Shown here piece after piece: positions 1 to 8,564 of a DNA stretch of 64,000 nucleotides. The notes under the pieces were generated by a model, which did no database searches, was not told the origin of the DNA, and saw nothing but the letters and a program-made list of their open reading frames with translations. Position 1 is the stretch's first letter. Every line of letters starts with the position of its first letter. The stretch is from Cobetia sp. L2A1. GTDB lineage: Bacteria > Pseudomonadota > Gammaproteobacteria > Pseudomonadales > Halomonadaceae. Position numbers and translations under genes: made by a program. The stretch is taken from the NCBI RefSeq assembly GCF_009796845.1, contig NZ_CP047025.1, positions 2,666,001 to 2,730,000 on the forward strand, in the 5' to 3' direction.

Positions 1-1
1 G

Positions 2-622
2 GTGATCAACGCTCTGCTGCATCACCAGTTGGTGGCCAATGACCCGGGGCGCAAGAAGTCATACTGCATCGGCTCGCGGATCTTCCAGATTTCCTCGACG
101 ATCTACAACAAGCAGAGCCTGATTCCCGTCTTCTATCCCATCGCCGAAATCTTGAAGAACGAGATTCATCGCTCGATCTTCCTGTGCATTCCCATTGGCG
201 ATCAGGTGGTGGTGATCTCGAAGGTCGATGCCTCCGGCAGTGGTAGCTACAACCTCTATATCGGCAAGACCATGCCGCAGCATGAATCCGCGGCAGGCAA
301 GGCGATTCTCGCCATGCGCCCTGAAAGCTCACGCAGCCTGTATCTAGACGCGGCGACACGTACCAATCCTGGCCTTGCAGAGAGTCGTGAAGACGTGGAC
401 AGCGAGCTGAAACGTGCCCAACGCCTGGGATACGCCGTCTCCAGCGGTGAAGCCGAGGGTCAGCTGAGCTGTATCGCTGCCCCTGTCCTCAATCTGCGCA
501 ATGAGCCGATTGCCGCCATCAGCGCCGTGATCAGCAGTGACTGGCTGAACCCGCAAGAAGCTCGCGCCTATTCCAAACATCTGGTACAGGCGGCGCGCCA
601 GCTCTCTTCACGCATCATTTGA
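2..622 (+). CDS. IclR-family transcriptional regulator, 5' end missing
   Basis: The reading frame is open at the left edge, so the start lies outside the window and the GTG at position 2 is not the real start. About the first 30 visible residues look like the end of the winged-helix DNA-binding domain (HQLVAND..GRKKSYCIGSRIFQIS). The rest is the IclR effector-binding domain, with the typical HESAAGKAILA stretch, AQRLGYAVSSGE near residue 140 and a C-terminal IAAPVLNLRNEPIAAISAV strand. IclR proteins usually sense a small carbon metabolite and control a neighbouring catabolic operon. The nearest candidate is the convergent aldehyde dehydrogenase/hydroxyacid dehydrogenase pair, but the ligand cannot be read from the sequence. 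Confidence 0.85.
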   Translation: MINALLHHQLVANDPGRKKSYCIGSRIFQISSTIYNKQSLIPVFYPIAEILKNEIHRSIFLCIPIGDQVVVISKVDASGSGSYNLYIGKTMPQHESAAGKAILAMRPESSRSLYLDAATRTNPGLAESREDVDSELKRAQRLGYAVSSGEAEGQLSCIAAPVLNLRNEPIAAISAVISSDWLNPQEARAYSKHLVQAARQLSSRII

Positions 623-767
623 TGCTCGGTAGCATTTCATGCTGCACTGCACAAAGTCTTGCCACTATATATACCTGTTTTTCACAGGGGTGTTTTCGAT
701 CGCGATCGTGTGTGTTTTCTGAAGACTGGCGGCGAATCTCCACCGCCTACCAGGCAACCTGAAACGC

Positions 768-808
768 AGTACGCCCACCTCTCGTTCTGATGGAGAGACG
801 GGCGCACT
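768..808. terminator. Weak intergenic hairpin between convergent genes
   Basis: An imperfect inverted repeat with G-U pairs (768-783 with 793-808) lies between the IclR gene and the convergent aldehyde dehydrogenase. There is no clear U-tract on either strand, so termination is only a possibility. Confidence 0.3.
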
Positions 809-856
809 GTATTTCAGATCGCACTGTGTTTCAGATGATGAAACGGCTATCCGATA

Positions 857-2290
857 TCAGGACAGCGCTGGGGCTCCGAGAAGTGCTTTCACTTCAACAT
901 ACTCAGCCAGCCCCTCATCACCCCACTCACGGCCATTCCCTGACTGCTTGTAGCCACCGAACGGTGCATCAAAGGAGAACTCAGCGCCCTGCATATAGCA
1001 CTGTCCTGCCTGCATGCAACGTGCGATCGGCAGGGCTGCCTCGGCGTCACGGGCATAGACGGCGGATGACAGACCATAGACGCTATCGTTGGCGATCGCG
1101 ATGCCCTGCTCCAGGGTATCGTAGGGCAGGATACACAGCACCGGCCCGAAGATTTCTTCGCGCGCGATTTCCTGCTCATTGCTGACATTGGTGAAGATGG
1201 TCGGGCGCACATAACAGCCTTTATCCAGACCTTCCGGTGCCTCGACACCGCCGAGTGCCAACTCGACGCCGTCATCAATGGCGCGCTGCACCAGGTGCAG
1301 TACTCGCTCGCGCTGAAGCTGGGACACCAGCGGCCCCATGGTGGTCGCCGGATCCGTCGGGTCACCGACCACCTGCTCACCTGCGATCTCGACGGCCAGT
1401 CGAGTGGCCTCTTCAAGACGTGAGCGCGGCACCAGCAGGCGCGTGAAGGCATCGCAGGTCTGACCGGTGTTGGCCATGATGTTCTCGACACCCATGCGCA
1501 CCGCCGCAGCCATGTCAGCATCTTCCGTCACCAACAGAGGTGACTTGCCACCCAGTTCCTGGCAGACGCGCTTGACGGTCGGTGCCGCACTTTCCGCGAC
1601 CTTGCTGCCTGCCGCGGTAGAGCCGGTGAAGGAGACCATGTCCACCTGCGGATGACCGGACATCACCGGGCCGATCTCATGCCCTTCTCCCGTCACCACA
1701 TTGAAGACACCTGCAGGCAAGCCGACCTTCTCGAAGATCTCGGCCATGATGAAGTCCTGCAGCGGCGTCTGCTCCGCTGGCTTGGCGATGACGGTACAGC
1801 CGGCCGCCAGTGCCGGTGCCAGCTTGCCGATCAACTGGTGCAGCGGATAATTCCACGGATTGATCAGCGAACACACGCCGATGGGCTCACGCATCAGGAT
1901 GACATCGCCCTTGCGCTCATCTTCTTCCATACGGAAGGCACGCTCGGCGTAGTAGCGCATGCCTTCAATGGGACCTTCGACATGCATGGCACCCACGAGC
2001 TGCACTGGGCACCCCATGGTCATGACCTGCACGTCGCAAAGTTCCTGGAAACGGCGCTGCATTTCATCGGCAGCGGCCATCATCAGATCATGACGTTCTT
2101 GCGCAGACGTCATCGACCAGGCTGGCAGCGCCTGACGCGCTGCCATGATGGCAGCCTCTACATCCTGTTCACCGGCACGTGGAACGCTTGCACACAGCTC
2201 ACCGGTAGCCGGATTGATCACATCCATCCGCTCACTGCCGGTGGGGGCCTGCCACTGTCCATTGATGTAGAAGTTGTCGTGATGTTGCAT
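857..2290 (-). CDS. NAD(P)-dependent aldehyde dehydrogenase
   Basis: A 477-residue member of the aldehyde dehydrogenase superfamily that should oxidise an aldehyde to its acid. Visible landmarks are the NPWNYP motif (Asn147), the cofactor lysine in IAKPAEQ (Lys170), FTGST (221-225), the general-base glutamate in ELGGKSP (Glu245) and the catalytic cysteine in GQTCDAF (Cys279). I chose the ATG at 2290 because GAGAGG sits about 6 bases upstream and the family N-terminus begins there; the frame continues 18 codons further without a better site. The hydroxyacid dehydrogenase lies upstream on the same strand, about 110 bp away across a hairpin. The pair suggests alcohol/hydroxyacid-to-aldehyde-to-acid chemistry. 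The substrate is unknown. Confidence 0.9.
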   Translation of the reverse strand: MQHHDNFYINGQWQAPTGSERMDVINPATGELCASVPRAGEQDVEAAIMAARQALPAWSMTSAQERHDLMMAAADEMQRRFQELCDVQVMTMGCPVQLVGAMHVEGPIEGMRYYAERAFRMEEDERKGDVILMREPIGVCSLINPWNYPLHQLIGKLAPALAAGCTVIAKPAEQTPLQDFIMAEIFEKVGLPAGVFNVVTGEGHEIGPVMSGHPQVDMVSFTGSTAAGSKVAESAAPTVKRVCQELGGKSPLLVTEDADMAAAVRMGVENIMANTGQTCDAFTRLLVPRSRLEEATRLAVEIAGEQVVGDPTDPATTMGPLVSQLQRERVLHLVQRAIDDGVELALGGVEAPEGLDKGCYVRPTIFTNVSNEQEIAREEIFGPVLCILPYDTLEQGIAIANDSVYGLSSAVYARDAEAALPIARCMQAGQCYMQGAEFSFDAPFGGYKQSGNGREWGDEGLAEYVEVKALLGAPALS

Positions 2291-2350
2291 GCCAAACCTC
2301 TCGATTCTGGTGGGAGTGAAGACTATCCCTGAGGGTGTTACCAAAACGCA

Positions 2351-2389
2351 ACTGCCCCGGAGGCCACATGCGTGGCACTCCGGGGCAGT
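2351..2389 (-). terminator. Strong hairpin between the two dehydrogenase genes
   Basis: A 12-bp stem (ACTGCCCCGGAG with CTCCGGGGCAGT) is extended inward by GCCAC/GTGGC. On the minus strand it is followed by TGCGTTTTGG, a poor U-tract. It lies between the hydroxyacid dehydrogenase and the aldehyde dehydrogenase, so it may be a terminator, attenuator or mRNA-processing stem. Confidence 0.6.
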
Positions 2390-2398
2390 CTTGATCGC

Positions 2399-3358
2399 TT
2401 AGTGGCGACCGGTGACCTTGACTTCGTAGCCGATTTCTTCCGGCTCGTCATCGGTCAGCTCTGCCGGGAAGCCGGTGCCAAGCACCTGGACATCAGCAGA
2501 TTCCTCGAGGCGACGAATGATGTTGGACGACCATTCACGCGGGCCGAAACGTTCCTGGCCATCACGGAAGATGTCCATCAGCATCGGGGAGATTTCCAGC
2601 GGCACCTCCAGATTCTTGGCCAGGGTATCGAACAGACCGACATCCTTGAGCACCAGATCCATGGTGAAGCTGATGTTGCGGCTACCGTTCAGAATCACCT
2701 GAGACTCTGTCTCGTGGACAAAGGAATTACCTGAGGAGATCTTGATTGCCTCGTAGGTGGTATTCATGTCCAGACCTGCCTTCTTGCAGACGGTCAGGGC
2801 TTCCGCCACGGCGCACAGGTTGGCAGTGGCCAGATAGTTGGTCATCACCTTGAGGACAGACGCGGTACCCAGCTCACCGGTGTGCAGTACACGACGACCC
2901 AAGGTGGTCAGCACCGGCAATACCTGCTCGAAGGACTCACGATCACCACCGACGAAGATGGAGATATTACCGGTGGCGGCGCGGTGGCAGCCCCCAGAGA
3001 CCGGCGCTTCCAGTGCCTTGGCACCGGTGGCCAGCACCTTGTCGGCGATACGACGCAGTTCGCTGTCATCGGTAGTGCTCATCTCGAGCCAGATCTTGCC
3101 TTCGCACAGACCGGCAATGATGCCGTCATCGCTTTCCATCACGGCGCTGCAGGCAGCCGGTGACGGCAGGCAGGTGATGATCATGTCATTGGCTTCAGCG
3201 AGGGCCTTGGAGGAGTCAGCCCATTTGGCGCCCTGCTCGAGGAAAGGCTTGGCGGTTTCCGGGTCAAGGTCACGCACGGTGACGTCGTGTCCATTACGCA
3301 GCAGACTACCTGCAAGCTTGCCACCTACGTTGCCTAGACCAATGAATCCGACTTTCAT
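2399..3358 (-). CDS. NAD(P)-dependent beta-hydroxyacid dehydrogenase (3-hydroxyisobutyrate dehydrogenase family)
   Basis: A 319-residue protein. The Rossmann motif GFIGLGNVGG is at residues 4-13, the substrate loop EAPVSGG at 117-123, and the presumed catalytic lysine of the family is Lys170 (SVLKVMTNY). These features place it in the 6-phosphogluconate/3-hydroxyisobutyrate dehydrogenase superfamily, which interconverts a beta-hydroxyacid and a semialdehyde or oxoacid. GAGAGGA lies about 7 bases before the ATG at 3358. It is followed by an aldehyde dehydrogenase and preceded by a GcvA-like LysR gene, all on the minus strand. The family does not fix the substrate; 3-hydroxyisobutyrate, tartronate semialdehyde, sulfolactaldehyde and others remain possible. 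Confidence 0.85.
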   Translation of the reverse strand: MKVGFIGLGNVGGKLAGSLLRNGHDVTVRDLDPETAKPFLEQGAKWADSSKALAEANDMIITCLPSPAACSAVMESDDGIIAGLCEGKIWLEMSTTDDSELRRIADKVLATGAKALEAPVSGGCHRAATGNISIFVGGDRESFEQVLPVLTTLGRRVLHTGELGTASVLKVMTNYLATANLCAVAEALTVCKKAGLDMNTTYEAIKISSGNSFVHETESQVILNGSRNISFTMDLVLKDVGLFDTLAKNLEVPLEISPMLMDIFRDGQERFGPREWSSNIIRRLEESADVQVLGTGFPAELTDDEPEEIGYEVKVTGRH

Positions 3359-3489
3359 GTGCTGTCCTCTCGTTGCTGTCTGCGGGCTGTCTCGTATATG
3401 ACGAATGCCATGTTGAGGCTCACCGTACGGGCCAGAGGCGCAGGCAACAATTCATAAGAATTTTGTCACTGGTAACAATTTTTTTGATC

Positions 3490-3529
3490 GCACACCAAGA
3501 CGCCACCCGGAGGTGGCGTCTTGGTGTGC
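3490..3529. terminator. Perfect 18-bp-stem hairpin downstream of the LysR gene
   Basis: Bases 3490-3507 pair perfectly with 3512-3529 around a CGGA loop. A run of T lies just 5' on the plus strand, so read on the minus strand (the LysR direction) the stem is followed by an A-run rather than a U-run. It is a strong structure but not a textbook Rho-independent terminator. Confidence 0.55.
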
Positions 3530-3567
3530 ATATCCTGCGGGACATGTCGGAGCAACGGGGGGATGTC

Positions 3568-4497
3568 TCAGGGTGACAGCACTTGTGAAGGACTGGCCTG
3601 GCTCTGGATGTGCAACCAGTTCAGCAGCGTTGCCACGCGCGGGTCCTGCGCCAGTTCGCGATGGCAGACGGCGCCCCACTCCCCTTGCCCCGTGATCACC
3701 TGCCCCGTCGGATTGACCAGACGACCGGAGGCCAGATCATCATCGGCAAAGGGGCCATTCACCAACGCCACACCCTCGCCACGCGCCGCCATCTCCAGCG
3801 CAACGACCAGCGTATCGACCACGATGCAGTTACGGCTCGGGCATGGGCCCAGCGCCAGAGTCTCGAAGTAGCTGTCCCAGTTCCACCCCTCGGTATAGAC
3901 CCCGATCAACGGCAAGGTCTTGAGGGCATCGCTGGGCAGCGGCATTGCTTCATCCTCAAGCATCTGCGGGCTGCACACCGGGAACAGACGCGAATCGAAC
4001 AGCGGTTGCCAGTGCAGATGATCGGCAAGCGGGGCGTCGCGGAAGACAATACCGACATCGGCATTGGCCTCATCGAATTCCCAGCCGAGGCTGCAGGTCA
4101 TCAACTTGAGTTCAACCTCAGGATGCGCCGTCTGGAAATCCGACAGCCTGGGGGCCAACCAGCGTATCGAGGTCGTGACGTAGACCTGCACCGTCAGCGG
4201 TTGGGAATGCTGCATCTGACGCAACGCTTCTGCCCCTTGCACCAGACCTGCCAGCGCCTCGCGTACGACCGGGTAGAAACGCTGTCCAGCCGCGGTCAGC
4301 ACGACGTGTCGCCCTTCGCGCGCGAACAGCTTCACGTCGAGACTCTCTTCGAGCCGCTGAATCTGATTGGCAATGGCAGGATGGGTCAGGTGAAGCTCTT
4401 CGGCGGCAGCGCGCAGGCTGAGCAATCGCGCGGCAGCCTCAAACCCTTTCAGAGAACTCAGTGGAGGAAGTTTCTGTAGCGGCAGAGGGGTCGGCAT
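3568..4497 (-). CDS. LysR-family regulator, GcvA-like
   Basis: A 309-residue LysR-type regulator. The N-terminal winged helix-turn-helix begins LPPLSSLKGFEAAARLLSL and contains AAEELHLTHPAIANQIQRLE, which resembles the GcvA subgroup. The remainder is a periplasmic-binding-protein-like effector domain. It is divergent from the BCCT transporter at 5102 across about 600 bp and lies upstream, on the same strand, of the hydroxyacid dehydrogenase. It could control either side. The ATG at 4497 gives a normal family N-terminus. Confidence 0.88.
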   Translation of the reverse strand: MPTPLPLQKLPPLSSLKGFEAAARLLSLRAAAEELHLTHPAIANQIQRLEESLDVKLFAREGRHVVLTAAGQRFYPVVREALAGLVQGAEALRQMQHSQPLTVQVYVTTSIRWLAPRLSDFQTAHPEVELKLMTCSLGWEFDEANADVGIVFRDAPLADHLHWQPLFDSRLFPVCSPQMLEDEAMPLPSDALKTLPLIGVYTEGWNWDSYFETLALGPCPSRNCIVVDTLVVALEMAARGEGVALVNGPFADDDLASGRLVNPTGQVITGQGEWGAVCHRELAQDPRVATLLNWLHIQSQASPSQVLSP

Positions 4498-5101
4498 GGG
4501 GAACGCTCACGAGAGACTGCTACGCCATGAGGGACATCGAGCAGCAATCGAATCAGGGGTGATAAACACGAAGGCCTGCCAATGACAGACCCTCGAACAA
4601 TTGATCACGATGATATCAAACCCATCGTACCCCGTAATGCCGCACCGCATGAGGCTTTCCCGTGAAAGACATCAGCTCGAAAGGCGCACGTCGAAGATAT
4701 GATTCAAAAGCGACGCCAGCTGGCCGTCAGCACAACACCTGAGATTGGCTATCTTGCTGCAAAGGATGGCATCGAAATGCCTGATGCGCTGCTTATCTAG
4801 GAATTTTCACTATCCCAATTACGACCCCTAGCGATCCATTCACGCACACAGAGATGAATTATCGACAATTCTTGCAATACTCAGCTCGCTTCTCGATGAC
4901 ACTCTGGTGACGAAAGGCTTACCCGCTGCTCCCATTTCTTCAACGTGGCGCGATACGCACACGACAGCGCTACCTATAAAAACCACTGACGTTCCCCGCC
5001 AACCTGAAGAAAGGAGTCTCATGGCATACCGGTCATAGACGATATTCCCTCTCCCCGCATTACGACCTGACTTACACGATAACAAGATCAAGGAGTGTCA
5101 C
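4498..5101. other. Long divergent intergenic region
   Basis: This 604-bp stretch separates the LysR regulator from the first BCCT gene. It holds a possible LysR box near 4601 and the transporter's ribosome-binding site at 5090-5095. A minus-strand open frame at 4840-5091 lacks recognisable family features and is not called. I see no RNA element. Confidence 0.5.
4601..4619. promoter_or_regulatory. Possible LysR-type operator
   Basis: The inverted repeat TTGAT-N9-ATCAA lies about 100 bp upstream of the LysR start, in the divergent region. It fits the loose T-N11-A form of LysR boxes. The assignment rests on position and symmetry only. Confidence 0.3.
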
Positions 5102-6712
5102 ATGTTCGGAGCAACGGTCCGTCCGCTGGTTTTCTGGCCACCGTTCATCTTGCTGTTTCTCTCTGTCATCGCCAGCCTCGTCAATCTCGACGGCTTTCTC
5201 GCGGTGACTACCAGCATCAACACCTGGGTACTCGATACCTTCGGCTGGCTATTTTCCATTACGGCATTGTGCATGGTGTTCGCCTGCCTGGTGGCTTATC
5301 TGTCTCCGCTGGGACGTACTCGCATCGGCGGCGAAAAAGCCACCCGACTGTTGACGCCATGGCGGTGGTTCTCGATCACGCTATGTACTACCCTGGCCGT
5401 CGGCATCATGTTCTGGTCGACCGCCGAACCGTTGTATCACCTGCATAGCCCACCCACGTCACTGGGCATCATTCCAGACAGCCCCGAAGCGGCACGCTTC
5501 GCCCTCTCGACCATGTTCTTGCACTGGTCATTCACGCCCTACGCGATCTACACCGTACCGGCACTGATCTTCGCGCTGATGCATTACAACCTTGGCAAGC
5601 CCTTCTCACTCGGCACGCTGTTCGTGCCGCTGCTGGGTGATCGTCTGATCGGTCGCAAGGGACGCGTATTGGATGCACTGGCACTGTTCGCGCTGGTCTG
5701 CGGCATGGCCTCCTCGCTGGGAACAGGCGCCATGACCCTGGCAGGTGGGGTGGACCGATACCTTGGCACAGGCACAGGGCCACTGATGCTGGCCCTCGTG
5801 ACGCTGGCTATCGTGGCTTGCTTCACGGCGTCTGCCGCGAGCGGTCTGCAAAAGGGTATCGCCAGACTCTCGGCCATCAATGCCAGAGCATTCTTCGCCT
5901 TCCTGCTCTTCGTCTTTGCCTGTGGCCCGACACTGACCATCCTGGGCTACGGTACTGAAGCGGCTGGCGATTACTTCAACAACTTCATGGCCAAGAATCT
6001 GTTCACTGGGGCCTTTGATGGTGATCCGTGGCCCAAGAGCTGGAGTATCTTCTACTGGGCCAACTGGATGGCATGGGCACCGATTTCCGCCCTGTTCCTT
6101 GGCAAGATCTCGCGCGGCTACACGGTGCGGCAATTCATATTGATCAACATGGTCGCCCCGTCGCTGTTCTCCATCATTTACGTCGCTGTCTTCAGCAGTA
6201 CAACGCTGAAACTCGACATGGAAAGCGGTGGCTTGCTGTATGGAATTCTGTCGGATTCAGGAGCAGGCTCCGTGATCTATGCCCTTTTCGATGAACTCCC
6301 CATGAGCAGCCTGACGGGGATTGTCTTCCTGATGATCGCCTTCCTGTCCTTCGTCACGGCAGCCGATTCCAACACCGATGCCATCAGCCAGCTATGCAGC
6401 TCTGATAGTCAGGCGGCTCTGGCAGGAGAGGAAAGCAAGGAAAGCAGCCGAGGACGCCTGATGATGAAGATCATCTGGGGCTGCACGATTGGCGCAGTCA
6501 GCTGGATCATGACGGCATTCGTGGGTATCGATGGCATCAAGATGCTCTCCAACCTGGGCGGAGTCCCGGCGCTGTTCATCGTCATCGGCGCGACGGCTTC
6601 GCTATTCAGTCTGGTCTCGATGGGTACGGCGAAAATCGGGCTGGAACATACGCCGTCGCGATCCTACTCCCCGGAAGCACATCAGCGGTGGCAGGTATCA
6701 CAGCCTAAATAA
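5102..6712 (+). CDS. BCCT-family betaine/carnitine/choline-type transporter, copy 1
   Basis: A 536-residue, roughly 12-helix BCCT transporter, expected to move a quaternary ammonium or sulfonium compound across the inner membrane. Diagnostic stretches are FWSTAEPLYHL (104-114) and the helix-8 signature SWSIFYWANWMAW (313-325). Compared from memory with BetP, the aromatic cage would be Trp142, Tyr147, Tyr150 and Trp322/Trp325. The first Trp of the usual WW pair is Asn321 here. It starts at ATG 5102 behind AAGGAG. A close tandem paralogue follows at 6945. The substrate is unknown; glycine betaine, choline, carnitine or DMSP are candidates. A role feeding the neighbouring dehydrogenases is inference. 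Confidence 0.9.
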   Translation: MFGATVRPLVFWPPFILLFLSVIASLVNLDGFLAVTTSINTWVLDTFGWLFSITALCMVFACLVAYLSPLGRTRIGGEKATRLLTPWRWFSITLCTTLAVGIMFWSTAEPLYHLHSPPTSLGIIPDSPEAARFALSTMFLHWSFTPYAIYTVPALIFALMHYNLGKPFSLGTLFVPLLGDRLIGRKGRVLDALALFALVCGMASSLGTGAMTLAGGVDRYLGTGTGPLMLALVTLAIVACFTASAASGLQKGIARLSAINARAFFAFLLFVFACGPTLTILGYGTEAAGDYFNNFMAKNLFTGAFDGDPWPKSWSIFYWANWMAWAPISALFLGKISRGYTVRQFILINMVAPSLFSIIYVAVFSSTTLKLDMESGGLLYGILSDSGAGSVIYALFDELPMSSLTGIVFLMIAFLSFVTAADSNTDAISQLCSSDSQAALAGEESKESSRGRLMMKIIWGCTIGAVSWIMTAFVGIDGIKMLSNLGGVPALFIVIGATASLFSLVSMGTAKIGLEHTPSRSYSPEAHQRWQVSQPK

Positions 6713-6762
6713 CGCACAGTCGGCCTTGCAGGCCTGGTCTGATTGCATGTTCGCAAGACACG

Positions 6763-6797
6763 AAAACCGCGCCATTTCTGGTGCGGTTTTCTTGTCT
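6763..6797 (+). terminator. Rho-independent terminator after BCCT copy 1
   Basis: An 11-bp stem (6763-6773 with 6780-6790, one G-U pair) has a 6-base loop and ends in TTTTCTTGTCTT. This indicates that the two BCCT genes are largely transcribed separately. Confidence 0.85.
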
Positions 6798-6892
6798 TGC
6801 ACAACGGGTTTCATTGCAGAAATTGCGGAGACTCATCTTTCATACGCGTGCGTTATACCTTCGAATCCAAATGTAAACAACGCTAACAAAAC

Positions 6893-6937
6893 AAAAATTT
6901 ATAGGTTAGGATCCGCGCCCTCATAAAAATTTATAGG
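6893..6937 (+). repeat. 13-bp direct repeat overlapping a ribosome-binding site
   Basis: AAAAATTTATAGG occurs at 6893-6905 and again at 6925-6937, 32 bp apart start to start. The second copy includes the start of the Shine-Dalgarno sequence of BCCT copy 2. It may be a paired regulator site or a remnant of local duplication. Confidence 0.6.
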
Positions 6938-6944
6938 AGTACGC

Positions 6945-8564
6945 ATGTTTGGTTCATCTGTCCGTCCACTCGTCTTCTGGCCACCCTTCATATTGCTGAT
7001 GGTTGCCGTCGCCGCGAGCCTCATCGATCTTGAAGGCTTTCTCGCTACCACTACGGTGATGAACGATTGGGTGCTGGACAAGTTTGGCTGGCTGTTCTCG
7101 GTGACCTCACTTGCCATGGTCGTGACCTGCCTGGTGACCTATATCTCACCGCTTGGCCGCACGCGTATCGGGGGAGAAAATGCCTCCCGCATCCTGTCTC
7201 CATGGCGCTGGTTCTCCATCACACTGTGCACCACCCTCGCCGTGGGGATCATGTTCTGGTCAACCGCAGAGCCGCTCTATCATCTGCATACGCCTCCCGG
7301 ATCGTTGGATTTGACCGCGAACTCCCCGGAAGCAGCACGCTTTGCCCTCTCGACCATGTTCCTGCATTGGTCGTTCACGCCATATGCCATCTATACCGTG
7401 CCAGCGCTGCTGTTCGCCCTGATGCATTACAATCTGGGCAAGCCATTCTCCCTGGGAACTCTGTTTGTCCCGCTCCTCGGCGACAGACTGATTGGCCGCA
7501 AGGGACGTGCCCTTGATGCACTGGCACTGTTTGCACTGGTCTGTGGTATGGCGTCATCTCTTGGCACTGGCGCCATGACCTTGGTCGGTGGCCTGGATCG
7601 CTTCCTCGGTACCGGTACCGGCCCGTTGATGCTGGCGCTGGTGACACTCGCCATCGTGGCCTGCTTCACGGCATCTGCCGCCAGTGGTCTTGAAAAAGGG
7701 ATCGCGCGCCTTTCCGCCATCAACGCCAAAGCCTTCTTCATCTTCATGGCCTTCGTGTTCGTCTGCGGCCCCACCCAGACCATTCTCGGCTATGGCACTG
7801 AAGCCGCTGGGGAATACTTCAACAACTTCATGCAGAAAAGCCTGTTTACCGGCGCCTTTGACGGTGACCCGTGGCCGAAGAGCTGGAGTATCTTCTACTG
7901 GGCCAACTGGATGGCATGGGCACCGATTTCTGCGCTGTTCCTCGGCAAGATCTCACGCGGCTATACCGTGCGTCAGTTCATGCTGATCAACCTCGTAGCG
8001 CCGTCGCTGTTCGCCATCGTCTACGTCAGTGTCTTCTCAAGCTCCATCATCCAGTTCGACATGCACAGTGGTGGCGCGATGTACCAGCTGCTCAATGAAT
8101 CAGGTGCCGGTTCGGTCATCTACGCACTGTTTGATGAACTGCCCTTCAGTACGCTGACAGGTATCGTCTTCCTGGTCATCGCCTTCCTGTCCTTCGTGAC
8201 AGCAGCCGACTCCAACACTGAAGCGATCAGCCAGCTATGCAGCACCGATAGCCAGGCCGCAATGGCAGGTGAAACCGAAGCAAAAGGCGACAATCGCTTT
8301 GGCATGAAGATCATCTGGGGCATCACCATCGGTGCGGTTGCCTGGATCATGACGGCCTTCGTGGGGATTGATGGTATCAAGATGCTGTCAAACCTGGGGG
8401 GCGTACCTGCACTGTTCATCGTCATCGCTGCCACGGCATCACTACTGCGTCTCGTGTCGATCGGAACCGCCAAGCTCGGTCTTGAGCACACGCCATCACG
8501 CAGCTATTCATCAGAAGCGCATCAACGCTGGGAAAGCATGCGCAAGCCTGTCGAAGACAGCTGA
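6945..8564 (+). CDS. BCCT-family betaine/carnitine/choline-type transporter, copy 2
   Basis: A 539-residue paralogue of the preceding gene, with long identical blocks, for example through the SFTPYAIYTVPAL and FYWANWMAWAPISALFLGK regions. It keeps the same altered helix-8 box (WANW rather than WAWW) and the same HTPSRSYS tail. Divergence is concentrated in the N-terminal helices, the extracellular loop after AEPLYHL and the loop near residues 365-375. The start at 6945 follows ATAGGAG. Its own upstream region is AT-rich with a 13-bp direct repeat and lies after a terminator, so it is probably regulated separately from copy 1. A recent duplication with divided substrate range or expression is the simplest reading. 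Confidence 0.9.
   Translation: MFGSSVRPLVFWPPFILLMVAVAASLIDLEGFLATTTVMNDWVLDKFGWLFSVTSLAMVVTCLVTYISPLGRTRIGGENASRILSPWRWFSITLCTTLAVGIMFWSTAEPLYHLHTPPGSLDLTANSPEAARFALSTMFLHWSFTPYAIYTVPALLFALMHYNLGKPFSLGTLFVPLLGDRLIGRKGRALDALALFALVCGMASSLGTGAMTLVGGLDRFLGTGTGPLMLALVTLAIVACFTASAASGLEKGIARLSAINAKAFFIFMAFVFVCGPTQTILGYGTEAAGEYFNNFMQKSLFTGAFDGDPWPKSWSIFYWANWMAWAPISALFLGKISRGYTVRQFMLINLVAPSLFAIVYVSVFSSSIIQFDMHSGGAMYQLLNESGAGSVIYALFDELPFSTLTGIVFLVIAFLSFVTAADSNTEAISQLCSTDSQAAMAGETEAKGDNRFGMKIIWGITIGAVAWIMTAFVGIDGIKMLSNLGGVPALFIVIAATASLLRLVSIGTAKLGLEHTPSRSYSSEAHQRWESMRKPVEDS

Noticed and set aside
4840..5091. Minus-strand 83-codon open frame
   Set aside because: No recognisable domain, poor start context, and it fills a promoter-rich divergent region.
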